Assembly: GCA_035566015.1 (NCBI GenBank)
Contig: DATMRS010000023.1
Location: 248,001 to 312,000, forward strand
Length of the DNA stretch: 64,000 bases
From: DATMRS01 sp035566015
GTDB taxonomy: Bacteria > Pseudomonadota > Alphaproteobacteria > Sphingomonadales > Sphingomonadaceae
Direction of reading: 5' to 3'
Each line of letters starts with the position of its first letter. Positions within the stretch are counted from its first letter, which is position 1. The translations under genes and the position numbers were made by a program. The notes beneath the pieces are model-generated. The model had not been told where the DNA came from. It saw only the letters and a program-made list of their open reading frames with translations, and did not search any database. Of this stretch, positions 9,210 to 18,319 are shown piece by piece.

Positions 9210-11465
9210 CTAGAATTTGGCGCCGGCGCGGAAGCCGAACGTCCGCGGCGGATAGGGCACCGCCAACTCATACGGCCCGAGGCCGCCTACTGCCGTGCTT
9301 GCCGACCCGTCGTTGGAGATATTGCTGATGAAGAAGCCCAACGTCCACTGGTCTCCCGGTGCATGATAGGTGATATCGGCATTCTCACGCCAATATCCCT
9401 TCACGAAGGAGCCGGGAGACAGCCGATAATCGACATACTGGCTCCCTTCATAATGCGCGTTGGCGTGCGCCTGAATGTTCGCGCCGTTCGCGAACTCGAA
9501 GGTATGCGTATAGTCGAAAGTTAAGGTATGGCCGGGCGCATTCTGCATGCGCTGGCCGCTCAGGTTTACGCCCGTCGAAGGAATGAAGAACTCCTTATAC
9601 CGCGCGCTGAGTAACGCGACACTTGCGTCGATACGGTCGATGGGCGTCACGAGGAAGGTGCTTTCGATTTCCCCGCCATACATGCGGGCCTTTTGCGAAT
9701 TGACGTTGAGGCCGATCGTGATGCCCTCCGGCGTCGTGCCGAATGCGCTCGTCTGATAACCACGATAATCATAATAAAAGGCTTCGGCGTTGACCTGGAG
9801 GCGGTTGTCGAGGAAGCGGCTCTTGATACCGGCTTGGTAGGCGGTATTCTTCTCCGGCCCAAAGGTCGCCGGGAAGCCGGAGCCCTGCGGCACACCGTTC
9901 ACGCCGCCCGCCTTGAAGCCGGTGCTGATATTCGCGTAGCCCATGACCTGCGGAGCGAAATCATATTCGACACCGGCCTTGTAGGTGAAGCGATGTAGCG
10001 CCTGTGTAGCGCCGACCTCCACGGTCGTCAGCGTCGGCCCGGGAAGCACCAGGCTGGTGTGGCCCGACAGCGACTTATGGTCCCAAGTATAGCGGCCACC
10101 CGCCGTCACACGAAAGCCATCGAATAATAGAGGCACTGTCACCTGGCCAAAAACCGATGTCGAACGATAGGTGTAGCTGTCCACGTCATTCTTGAAATAG
10201 ACATGGCCGATCGTATCGAAACCGGGTTGTTCGACGGTGATATAGTCTCCCTCGCCTGTCAGAAAATAATTTTGCTCTCGGGAATGCTGCCGACCATAAT
10301 AGAATCCTGCTACCCACATGATCCTGGAGCTTGCCTTCGAAGCAACGCGAATCTCCTGCGAATGCATGCTGTCGCGAACGGCGGGCGCATATCCGAAGAA
10401 ATGCGAATAGGCCTGGTTGCTGCGGTAGGTTTCGAAGCGGTAGTTCGGCACCCATGTCAAGGTAGCGAAATCCAGATCGTAATTCACCTCTGCGTAGATT
10501 GCCCGGTTTTTCGCCTTCAGAATTTGCGGCTCGTCAATATTGTTGATCGGATCGGTGCCCTGCCCGGCGGTGCCGGCAAAGGGGTCCCAACGCACGCCCT
10601 CGCAGGCGACATCGATGCTGCCCGGTGGGCATGGGGAGTCGGTCGGCCCATTCTCCTTCTGACGGGTATATTCGGCCGTCACGAGGATCTCGAGCCGCGA
10701 TGTGGGCTTTGCGAGCAGGCGCGCGCGGATGCCCTGCGCATCCAGATCACCAAAGCCGTTGTCAAAATAGGCGCCATGATGGTTCTGGGCGACCGACACG
10801 CGGAGCGCGACATTGTCCGCAAGCGGCAGATTGATCATGCCTTCGGAGTTGATCGTTCCGTAATTGCCGGCCGTGGCATTGACTCGCGCGGAAAAGTCCA
10901 TGGTAGGGCGGGCCGTAACGAGGTTGACCGATCCGCCGGTCGAATTGCGCCCCTGGAGCGTACCCTGCGGCCCGCGCAACAGTTCGATCCGCTCGAGATC
11001 GAACAGCAGATTCGGCATGGAATAGGGCCGATCAAGATAGATGCCGTCGACATTATAGGCGATGGACTGATCCACCGCCGGCTGCGACGAATAATTGCCG
11101 ACGCCGCGAATATAGGTGAGCAGCAGGAAGCTCGGCTGGAACTGCACAGCGGGCGCGAGACCGGCAAGTTGGCCGGGGTCCACGACGCCGCGGGTAGCCA
11201 GCGTGTCCGCGGAGAGCGCCGTGACCGAGATTGGCGTGCGCTGCAGATTCTCCGAGCGCTTGCTTGCGGTAACGACGATTTCACCGAGTCCCTGGGCGGG
11301 TTGACCGGCCTGCCTGTCAGCGACGGGCGCCGCACCCTCGGTCGGCGCCGTGTCCGGTTGCTGCGCGTGGGCAGCGCTACCAAGCACCAGCGCAACGATG
11401 CAGGCACTGGTGCCGCACAGTCCTAACCTTAACTGCCTATGGGCGCGCGTGGTCCGGACGATCAT
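9210..11465 (-). CDS. TonB-dependent outer-membrane receptor
   Basis: The receptor has 751 residues. The start at 11465 is set by GGGGAG six bases upstream and by the signal peptide it opens, whose core reads CIVALVLGSAAHAQ. The TonB box region (GEIVVTASKR) and the plug domain with RGVGNYSSQ, YNVDGIYLDRP and RIELLRGPQGTLQGRNSTGG follow. The C-terminal barrel ends in aromatic Phe (RAGAKF). Receptors of this type in sphingomonads often take up aromatic or other carbon compounds rather than iron. Its position at the head of the flavoprotein and PQQ dehydrogenase operon supports import of their substrate. The ligand is unknown. Confidence 0.9.
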   Translation of the reverse strand: MIVRTTRAHRQLRLGLCGTSACIVALVLGSAAHAQQPDTAPTEGAAPVADRQAGQPAQGLGEIVVTASKRSENLQRTPISVTALSADTLATRGVVDPGQLAGLAPAVQFQPSFLLLTYIRGVGNYSSQPAVDQSIAYNVDGIYLDRPYSMPNLLFDLERIELLRGPQGTLQGRNSTGGSVNLVTARPTMDFSARVNATAGNYGTINSEGMINLPLADNVALRVSVAQNHHGAYFDNGFGDLDAQGIRARLLAKPTSRLEILVTAEYTRQKENGPTDSPCPPGSIDVACEGVRWDPFAGTAGQGTDPINNIDEPQILKAKNRAIYAEVNYDLDFATLTWVPNYRFETYRSNQAYSHFFGYAPAVRDSMHSQEIRVASKASSRIMWVAGFYYGRQHSREQNYFLTGEGDYITVEQPGFDTIGHVYFKNDVDSYTYRSTSVFGQVTVPLLFDGFRVTAGGRYTWDHKSLSGHTSLVLPGPTLTTVEVGATQALHRFTYKAGVEYDFAPQVMGYANISTGFKAGGVNGVPQGSGFPATFGPEKNTAYQAGIKSRFLDNRLQVNAEAFYYDYRGYQTSAFGTTPEGITIGLNVNSQKARMYGGEIESTFLVTPIDRIDASVALLSARYKEFFIPSTGVNLSGQRMQNAPGHTLTFDYTHTFEFANGANIQAHANAHYEGSQYVDYRLSPGSFVKGYWRENADITYHAPGDQWTLGFFISNISNDGSASTAVGGLGPYELAVPYPPRTFGFRAGAKF

Positions 11466-11708
11466 GGTTTCTCCCCCTGCTGTTCTGGGTGCGGCAGGTA
11501 TCTGCCGAAGTTGTCCTGACCGTAATCGATCGCCCAGACCGATCTTCCTTCCGCGCGAACTCGCTTCTTTCGCGAACACGAAGGGCCGAATATCGCGCGG
11601 CCAGCAGTTCCACAGGCCCTCCAGCCGTGCCGCGACCGCCCTGCGACACGACCCAACCCATCATTGCTGAAGGATATCCCAGGGCGCGCCAGCCGCACCG
11701 TCGAGCGA

Positions 11709-12695
11709 TCAGGAGGATTTGGCGAAACCGCGTGCCTCGGATCGATAGCGACGCGGGGACATGCCGAAATGACGCCGGAACTGCGTCGAGAAATGGGAGG
11801 AACTGTTGAAGCCGCAGTCGAAGCAGATTTCGGTGATCGATTTGCGATCCTGCCGCTCGTCGCTCAACAGCCGCGCGGACGCATTCAACCGTACCTCTCG
11901 CATATATTGGGATGGCGTCAGGTCTTCTTGCGCAAAGGCGAGCTGCACGTAGCGTGGACTAAGCCGCAGACCGCGCGCGATCTTGCCGACCGAAAGCTCC
12001 GGCTCGTGGTAATGCTTCTCGATGAAGTTCTTCACCTGTATCCGGCGTGCTTCCAGCGCCTTATAGAGGGTGCGTTCTTCATCCTCCGGCGCGGAATTGC
12101 GCGTCAGCGTGGCGATCGAGAGCAGTTCGAGGAAGGAGCGCGCTAGTCGCGGACCGGCGGTGTCGAACATTCCCGCGCAAGACATTGCCCATGCCGAATC
12201 TATCATGTCGCGCATGATCGATTTCAGGCTGAAGTCGAAGGCCAGCGGTCGCGCGATGAGTTCATGAATGCCAGGTACGTGCGCGCGAAAAATCTCCTCG
12301 TCGATGACAAGGCACGAATGGTCATAATCCTTGGTGACGGCCCATTCGGTCGGCATGTCGGACGGCAGGATGATGAAATCGCCGGGATAGACATAAACCG
12401 TTGGCGCGCCCGGCACCGTTACCGCCGTGATCTGATCGGCCGTCGAGATGTAGAGCTTTCGCGAGCGATGCCAGGCGGGGCAATGATTCACGAGGCGAAG
12501 CGGCGTCATCTGTGATCGGGTGATGCTCACGCCATCGGCACGCGCCCAACTGATGCGGGCCGTCCGCTGCGCGACGCCGCCAATCTGCTCGACCGACCAG
12601 CGCGACGAAAAGCCCTCCGAGATGATCGAACTGAACTGGCTCGTTCGCTCGCGCGGATTGAGTGTCGCCACCTCCGCTGTCTGGATGTCGCTCAT
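11709..12695 (-). CDS. AraC family transcriptional regulator
   Basis: The regulator has 328 residues. The N-terminal half resembles the AraC-binding-like domain of the FeaR/XylS group (YVYPGDFIILPSDMPTEW). The C-terminal 100 residues hold two helix-turn-helix units, LSVGKIARGLRLSPRYVQ and SITEICFDCGFNSSSHFSTQF, followed by RRHFGMSPRRYR. It lies 243 bases upstream of the TonB operon in the same direction and is divergent from the NTF2/OYE genes. It is therefore placed to activate either or both transcripts in response to a catabolic substrate. The effector is unknown. Confidence 0.87.
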   Translation of the reverse strand: MSDIQTAEVATLNPRERTSQFSSIISEGFSSRWSVEQIGGVAQRTARISWARADGVSITRSQMTPLRLVNHCPAWHRSRKLYISTADQITAVTVPGAPTVYVYPGDFIILPSDMPTEWAVTKDYDHSCLVIDEEIFRAHVPGIHELIARPLAFDFSLKSIMRDMIDSAWAMSCAGMFDTAGPRLARSFLELLSIATLTRNSAPEDEERTLYKALEARRIQVKNFIEKHYHEPELSVGKIARGLRLSPRYVQLAFAQEDLTPSQYMREVRLNASARLLSDERQDRKSITEICFDCGFNSSSHFSTQFRRHFGMSPRRYRSEARGFAKSS

Positions 12696-12952
12696 GCCAA
12701 TCCTCCGCCCTGTACGCCCGTGATCTGGAGCCCGTTGTTGTCACCGATCGGGATTTTTTCCCTTTGACTCCACAGATTGAAGCTGGGAAACCCGGGAGGC
12801 AAGTGCTTTCCCGTGCCGATTGCGCGCTCGCGCAACTCTTCTGTGCGGCGCTACGCAAGTCCCGGTACTAACTCGTGCCCTAGCCTCCACCCCTTTCATG
12901 ACGCGCCGATTTCGACATGTGCGCATCTTATCGACGGGCGGAGAATATCAGC

Positions 12953-13501
12953 ATGGCCGTGAGCGAAGAGCAGTTCAAATCCGTATTGCGCGACGTTCGC
13001 CATCTGCGTGACCGCCAGGATATTCTCGACTGCATCAACGCCTATGGTCGCGGGCTCGATCGGCTGGATGCCGAATTGATCCGTAACGCCTATCACCCCG
13101 ATGCGATCGACGAGCACGGGCCGTTCATCGGGGATGTCGAAGCGTTCGTGTCGTTCGCGATCGAAATCGAGGCGAGCTTCGTCGCCACGCATCATGGCAT
13201 CACCAGCCATAATTGCGAAATAGAGGGCGATACCGCGCATGCGGAGAGCTACGTCTATTTCTACGTCGTACAACCTGGCGGCGAGCATCTGGGCGCCGGT
13301 TTCGGGCGCTATCTGGACAAATTGGAGCGACGCGACGGCAAATGGGCGATTACGGTCCGTCGACTCGCCATGGACTGCGCGTTCGAGCTGCCGCGTTCGG
13401 GTTGGCTGGGCGAAGCCTGGGACGCGAGCCGTGGCCGGCGGGATCCAAGCGATCTGAGCTATCGGCGCCCACTGCCCCCTCCCCTTGCCGGGCAAGCCTA
13501 A
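12953..13501 (+). CDS. NTF2/SnoaL-fold protein, possible dehydratase
   Basis: The protein has 182 residues; ATG 12953 is preceded by GGCGGAG. The cone-shaped SnoaL_4 fold is suggested by DRQDILDCINAYGRGLD, THHGITSHNCEI and DGKWAITVRRLAMD. Tyr31, Asp36, His80 or His81, and Arg136 or Arg137 fall at the places of the Tyr-Asp-His-Arg set used by the bile acid 7-alpha-dehydratase BaiE and by scytalone dehydratase-type enzymes. Dehydration or isomerisation of a cyclic compound is thus plausible. Many family members have other roles, so this stays an inference. It is followed 9 bases later by an OYE-family gene, and the two are very likely one transcript. Confidence 0.75.
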   Translation: MAVSEEQFKSVLRDVRHLRDRQDILDCINAYGRGLDRLDAELIRNAYHPDAIDEHGPFIGDVEAFVSFAIEIEASFVATHHGITSHNCEIEGDTAHAESYVYFYVVQPGGEHLGAGFGRYLDKLERRDGKWAITVRRLAMDCAFELPRSGWLGEAWDASRGRRDPSDLSYRRPLPPPLAGQA

Positions 13502-13510
13502 TTCTTCCCG

Positions 13511-14626
13511 ATGCCAAGCCCGACCGATCTTTCCGGCCTCTTCGCGCCTCTTCGGATCGGCCAGTTGGTGCTGCCGAACCGCTTCGTGATGCCCGGGATG
13601 CAACGCGGCTTTACGCGCGACGGCATCCCTCTGCCCGAGCTTGCCGAATATTATGCACGGCGGGCGGCAGGCGGCGTGGGACTGATTATCGGCGAATCCG
13701 CCGCGGTCGATCATTGTTCGGCGACCGCCCAACCGATCGCGGCGAGGCTCACCCACAAAACGCGAGATGGTTGGGCCCGCTGTATCGAGGCGGTGCATGA
13801 AGCAGGCGGCCACATGCTGCTTCAGCTCTGGCACGAGGGCGCGCTCCGCAAGGACGATGACGGCCTGACGCTCAGTCCTTCGGGCCTCGGCTATGCCGGC
13901 TTCGTGCATGGTCGCGCAGCCTCCACCGTGGAGTTGGGGGAACTTCGTGACGCCTTTGTCGCGAGCGCGCTGATCGCGCAGCGTACCGGTGCCGACGGCG
14001 TGGAGGTCCACGCCGCGCATGGCTACCTGCTCGATCAATTCCTGTGGGGAGCAACCAACGGCCGGCAGGACGGCTATGGCGGCCCTGACATCGCGAACCG
14101 CGCTCGGCTGCCGGCAGAGATCGTCGCCGCGATCCGGCATGCCTGCGGACCGGATTTCCTCATTTCCTTCCGCTTTTCGCAGTGGAAGGAACATGATTAT
14201 GCCGCCCGCATTGCGGCCACACCCGACGAACTACGCATATTGGTAACCATCCTGCGCGATGCGGGCGTCGATCTGCTGCACGCATCAACCCGCCGCTTCT
14301 GGACGCCAGAATGGTCGGACAGCCGCCTGAGCCTGGCCGGATGGACGCGCTGCCTGAGCGGCCTGCCCACCATAACAGTGGGCAGCGTCGGGCTGGATCG
14401 GGACGTCATGGAAAGCTTCACCTGCGAAGGAGAGGCCAATCCGGCGCTTGCGTCCTCACTTGCGAAACTGGCAGACCGGTTCGCGCGCGGCGAATTTGAT
14501 CTCGTCTCGATCGGGCGTAGCCTGATTTCCGATCCGGACTGGGTCGCAAAGGTGCGCGATGGCGCGTTCGACGCAATACGGCCTTTCCGGAAGAGCGATA
14601 TCGCCTCTCTCGGTTGGGCAGGCTGA
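13511..14626 (+). CDS. NADH:flavin oxidoreductase, Old Yellow Enzyme family
   Basis: The protein has 371 residues. It opens with LFAPLRIGQLVLPNRFVMPGM, the FMN-binding first strand of the OYE/2,4-dienoyl-CoA reductase family. The central segment VEVHAAHGYLLDQFLWG, followed by NGRQDGYGG, is the conserved substrate- and flavin-binding region. Only the TIM barrel is present, without the iron-sulfur and NAD domains of the large dienoyl-CoA reductases. The enzyme should reduce an activated C=C bond in an enone or dienone. It sits between the SnoaL-like gene and an exported hypothetical in a three-gene plus-strand unit divergent from araC. Confidence 0.87.
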   Translation: MPSPTDLSGLFAPLRIGQLVLPNRFVMPGMQRGFTRDGIPLPELAEYYARRAAGGVGLIIGESAAVDHCSATAQPIAARLTHKTRDGWARCIEAVHEAGGHMLLQLWHEGALRKDDDGLTLSPSGLGYAGFVHGRAASTVELGELRDAFVASALIAQRTGADGVEVHAAHGYLLDQFLWGATNGRQDGYGGPDIANRARLPAEIVAAIRHACGPDFLISFRFSQWKEHDYAARIAATPDELRILVTILRDAGVDLLHASTRRFWTPEWSDSRLSLAGWTRCLSGLPTITVGSVGLDRDVMESFTCEGEANPALASSLAKLADRFARGEFDLVSIGRSLISDPDWVAKVRDGAFDAIRPFRKSDIASLGWAG

Positions 14627-14636
14627 GGGAGGCAAC

Positions 14637-15614
14637 ATGAAAGCAGTCCAGTTGATACTGATCGGGCTGGCGTCGACCGCGTGCCTTCCCGCTTCGCCCG
14701 TGAAGGCGGCGCCGCCCGCCTGCGAACGCGCCTGTCTCGAAGGTGTCATGAACGCCTATCTGGGCGCGATGACAGCCCACGATCTCTCTGCGGCGCCGCT
14801 GTCGCCAAAAGTCAAATATACCGAAAATCAAGCGATCACCGTCCCCGGCATGGGACTCTGGAAATCGATTGAACAGATCGGCACCTATCGCATCCTGGCG
14901 TCGGACCCGCGCAACCGGCAAATCGCCTTCATGGGTAACGCCAGGACAAAGGCGGGCTGGACCATGCTCGCGATCCGCCTGCGCGTGCAGGACGGCAGGA
15001 TTACCGAGGCGGAAGCGATCGCGCCCGGTGCCGCGGCGAGCAGCGGCACCTTCGACCTGTCGGCCGGTGCGGGCAAGCTGACGACCGCACGGGCCGCTTT
15101 CTCCGCTGCGCTCACGCCCGCCGAGCGCCGCGACCGCTCGCAGATCATTCAGGCCGCCGATCTCCACTATGGAGGGATCGAGCGCGGTAATGGCGACATC
15201 GTCCCCTTCGGCGACGACTGCATCAAGGTTGAAAATGGTGTCCAGCTCATCCGCAATCCGAACTTCCAGAGCCCGGGCGTGTCACCCTCGGGAAAGCCTG
15301 TGCCGAACTTCACGGCGATGAGTTGCCGCGATCAATTCAACACCCACATCTGGGATACCGACACGATCACCGACCGCCGCTACCCGGTAGTCGACGAGGA
15401 ACGCGGAATCGTCGTCGCGTTCGCGATGTACAATCAGTATGTCAAAGGTCCATGTGCCGTCGTGGTCGATTACGGCCCGATATGCCCCGCCAAGCCGGTC
15501 AGGCCCTACACACTGGTCATCGCCGAAGCCTTCAAAGTCAGGGCCGGCCTGATCGGCGAGGTGGAATCGGTCTTCACCCCCCTTCCCACACTGATGGAAA
15601 GAGGTGTTTGGTGA
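14637..15614 (+). CDS. Exported hypothetical protein in the OYE gene unit
   Basis: The protein has 325 residues. The start is supported by GAGGGAGG five bases upstream. The N-terminus MKAVQLILIGLASTACLPAS is a signal peptide, cleaved either near VKA-A or, less likely, lipidated at the cysteine. A mature segment EGVMNAYLGAMTAHDLSAAPLS reads like an NTF2/SnoaL opening helix, and VKYTENQ resembles a motif I associate with DUF8021-type proteins. The C-terminal half contains several cysteines and may be disulfide-bonded. It starts 10 bases after the OYE gene, so it is in the same transcript. No function can be assigned. Confidence 0.6.
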   Translation: MKAVQLILIGLASTACLPASPVKAAPPACERACLEGVMNAYLGAMTAHDLSAAPLSPKVKYTENQAITVPGMGLWKSIEQIGTYRILASDPRNRQIAFMGNARTKAGWTMLAIRLRVQDGRITEAEAIAPGAAASSGTFDLSAGAGKLTTARAAFSAALTPAERRDRSQIIQAADLHYGGIERGNGDIVPFGDDCIKVENGVQLIRNPNFQSPGVSPSGKPVPNFTAMSCRDQFNTHIWDTDTITDRRYPVVDEERGIVVAFAMYNQYVKGPCAVVVDYGPICPAKPVRPYTLVIAEAFKVRAGLIGEVESVFTPLPTLMERGVW

Positions 15615-15813
15615 CGTTGCCTGGACAACACATGAAAAAACCAGAGATGTTCGAAAATGATGGCACAGCCGGATCGCTGCGAGGGTGCCGCAGGTATGTC
15701 AACGGATGTTGAACGGCACCTAACCCGTGCGAACTCACCCACCGCATCATAGCCCCTCTTCGTGATCTGACTGGGTTTTAGATCCGCCGTGTCGAAGTCT
15801 TGGCCAGCTAGGA

Positions 15814-17019
15814 TTAACGCGCCGCACCACGGGCTCGTAATGCTTCCAACACTTCCGAAGGTACACCAAGGTCATTGAGAATGGCGGCCGTATGCTCGCC
15901 AAGCATCGGCGACGGCTGCTGCGCACCGTTGAAATCCGATCGGAAGCCGCTGTTCATCACGCGTATCCGGCGATCATCGTTTCGCGACATGGGAAGCCAT
16001 TGAAAGAGGTTGCGGTTGGCGAGTTGCGGATGCGCACAACTTTCCATTACGCTGCGAACCTTGGCCGCCGGCACGCGTTCGGCGCTGATAATCACTTCCC
16101 ATTCGGTTGCTGGCTTGCCCGCCAGGACCCGCGTCAAGGCGTCACGGAGGGCAGCCGCATTTTCTCCGCGCGCCTCGCGCGTCGCGAACCGCGGATCCGT
16201 TGTCAAATCTTCCGCCCCGATTGCCCGGCATAGCCTTTCATACTGATCCTGTGTATTGGCGCCGAGCGAAAGGGTGCCGTCCCCCGTCTCGAACAGATCG
16301 GATGTCGGGCTGGTACTGTAGCCGCGATTTCCCAATCTCGGCGGCTCCGTTCCGGCATTGAGATAGGGAATGACCATCGAAGTCATCAATACGAGCGAGG
16401 CATCCAGCATCGCCACATCGATAAATTGCCCGTCCCCCGTTTGGTTGCGTTGAGCTAGGCCCGCCAATGTCGCGAAGCCGGCCACATATCCAGCGAACGT
16501 ATCTATCACCGGGAAACCGACCTTGAGCGGATCGGCCCCCTCTTCGCCGTTAAGAAGCATCATGCCCGACATCGCCTGCATGGTATGATCGTAAGCAGGA
16601 AAATCCTTGAGCGGCCCATCCGGCCCAAATCCCGACAGTGTCACATAGACGAGGCGCGGATTGATTTCCTTGCACGCCGCCCACGAAAGACCCAGGCGAT
16701 CCAGCACACCCGCCCGAAAATTTTCAATGAGGACATCGGCGCCGGCGATCAGCCGTTTGGCGATTGCGAGCGCATCGGGATCCTTGAGGTTGAGCGCGAC
16801 GGATTTCTTGCCCGAATTGATCGCTATAAAGGATCCACCCATCCCGCCCATGCCATCGCCACCATGCGCATAGCCGCGCAATATGTCGCCGCCACGCGGA
16901 TCCTCGATCTTGATCACGTCGGCACCCAGCAGGCTCAATTGAAAGCTCGCGAAGGGACCGGCGAAGACTTGGGTGAAATCGATCACCCGAATGCCCGAAA
17001 GGGGTTGCACTTCGCTCAT
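15814..17019 (-). CDS. CaiB/BaiF family CoA-transferase
   Basis: The protein has 401 residues and is a class III CoA-transferase. Motifs include IRVIDFTQVFAGPFASFQL near the start, DVIKIEDPRGGD, the loop ENFRAGVLDRLGL, and YVTLSGFGPDGPL. Enzymes of this class move CoA between carboxylic acids through an aspartyl-CoA intermediate. AGGAGG upstream fixes the ATG at 17019, and the codon overlaps the stop of the preceding gene (ATGA). As the last gene of the operon it may load CoA onto an acid made from the imported compound. In clostridial amino acid fermentation the same enzyme class (FldA) is paired with 2-hydroxyacyl-CoA dehydratases, the family of the two genes just upstream. Confidence 0.88.
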   Translation of the reverse strand: MSEVQPLSGIRVIDFTQVFAGPFASFQLSLLGADVIKIEDPRGGDILRGYAHGGDGMGGMGGSFIAINSGKKSVALNLKDPDALAIAKRLIAGADVLIENFRAGVLDRLGLSWAACKEINPRLVYVTLSGFGPDGPLKDFPAYDHTMQAMSGMMLLNGEEGADPLKVGFPVIDTFAGYVAGFATLAGLAQRNQTGDGQFIDVAMLDASLVLMTSMVIPYLNAGTEPPRLGNRGYSTSPTSDLFETGDGTLSLGANTQDQYERLCRAIGAEDLTTDPRFATREARGENAAALRDALTRVLAGKPATEWEVIISAERVPAAKVRSVMESCAHPQLANRNLFQWLPMSRNDDRRIRVMNSGFRSDFNGAQQPSPMLGEHTAAILNDLGVPSEVLEALRARGAAR

Positions 17020-18305
17020 CGGCTGCGCCTCCTCTCGGCGTGAAGCCGCGCCTCCTCTTCGATGAACCGGCAGACCTGCGCGCGTATCTCCTCCTCGCGC
17101 CATTGGCGGGAATCGACATTATGCCCCCGGATTCGCAGTGTCGGGACACCCGCCTTGTGGAACGCGGCTTCGGTAAAAGGGCCAGCGCCGCCAAGGATCA
17201 CCACGCCGTCTATCTGATGGAGTTCCGCCTCCTTGACGTACCATGCACTCGGCCACGGCTCCATCGTAAGATATTGTACGAAGGCGGCGTAGCGCGCCGA
17301 CAGCGTGCGCAAGGGATCCTCGCCGTAACGGGCATAGCCGTCGGCGGCGATGCCCAGATACATCGACCAGACGAACACCGCGTCATGACTGGCGATGAAA
17401 CTGTCATAAAAATCGACGTTGAACCACAAGCCCGTGCCGAACCACGCAAGACGGACCTTTTCAGCCGGACAGGCCGCCTCACCGTTGCGGACGCGCGCCT
17501 CGACTTCCTCATAGAAGGCCCTGGCCTTGTCGCGCGCCCATTCGGTACCACGATGCCATTGCGGCATCATCACACTCGTAAAGGTATCGGTGACGGTAAT
17601 CGGTGACGGAACCGTTCGGGCGACGAGATCTCGCGCTTTGGTGAAATATTCCTCCTGCTCGTTGACGAGATCGAGAACGCGCTTGAAACGCGTCTCGCAG
17701 AAGCGGCGGCCAGTGACCTGCTCAATGAAACGGATCAGCCCCCTGCTCTCTTCGACATGGAGATCGAGCACCGCCGGGTCGATCATTTCATCCCAGCGAT
17801 GACGGCCCAGCTCCCACCATTGGTCTGGCGCATCGTTAAAGATTGCCCGCTCAAATGGATAATAATGCGCGCCATATTCGCGCGCCCACAATTCATAGAT
17901 CTTGCCCTGATTATCTTCGCGCGGATCACCCACGATCATCGTCGGCATCGGCATTCCACCCCAAGGCGCACTCTCCGGATCGCGATCATAGGAAGATGCG
18001 AGGCCAAGCGAGAAATACTGTTCCTGATCGTCGGGGAAACCGCGTTCGCGCAAGGCGTTGAGATAGGCAGGCGCTTTTCGTTTCGCCGAAACGATCGACG
18101 ACCACCACTGGACAGGGACATAAGGTATGTCCATTGCCTGGAATATCTCCATCGGCGTTTCTGCACTGACGATCGCGAAGGGCTCCCCGGCGCTCACGCG
18201 CTCGCGGACGCGCTGAAACCATTCGCGATGATAAAGATAGGCATCGGCCGAAGACGTGATGCGAGACTGCCGTGTCTTACGCACCGGCTGAGTTGATATG
18301 GTCAT
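17016..18305 (-). CDS. 2-hydroxyacyl-CoA dehydratase/benzoyl-CoA reductase family protein lacking cluster cysteines (subunit 1)
   Basis: The protein has 429 residues. ETPMEIFQAMDIPYVPVQ, LGLASSYD, IYELWAREYGAHYYPFE and the end AGVPTLRIRGHNVDSRQW follow the scaffold of the HgdB/BcrC/BadD family. The canonical members hold a [4Fe-4S] cluster through cysteines after the first Rossmann unit, after the next strand, and near the C-terminal fold. Here those places read QYFSLG (95-101), DPREDNQ (127-133) and LGGAGPF (371-377), with no cysteine. The only cysteines are 203, 279 and 412. Either the subunit works without a cluster or its role is not radical dehydration. It starts 14 bases after its partner and overlaps the CoA-transferase gene. 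No ATP-driven activator gene is present. Confidence 0.78.
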   Translation of the reverse strand: MTISTQPVRKTRQSRITSSADAYLYHREWFQRVRERVSAGEPFAIVSAETPMEIFQAMDIPYVPVQWWSSIVSAKRKAPAYLNALRERGFPDDQEQYFSLGLASSYDRDPESAPWGGMPMPTMIVGDPREDNQGKIYELWAREYGAHYYPFERAIFNDAPDQWWELGRHRWDEMIDPAVLDLHVEESRGLIRFIEQVTGRRFCETRFKRVLDLVNEQEEYFTKARDLVARTVPSPITVTDTFTSVMMPQWHRGTEWARDKARAFYEEVEARVRNGEAACPAEKVRLAWFGTGLWFNVDFYDSFIASHDAVFVWSMYLGIAADGYARYGEDPLRTLSARYAAFVQYLTMEPWPSAWYVKEAELHQIDGVVILGGAGPFTEAAFHKAGVPTLRIRGHNVDSRQWREEEIRAQVCRFIEEEARLHAERRRSR

Positions 18306-18319
18306 AGCGATCCTGTCCG

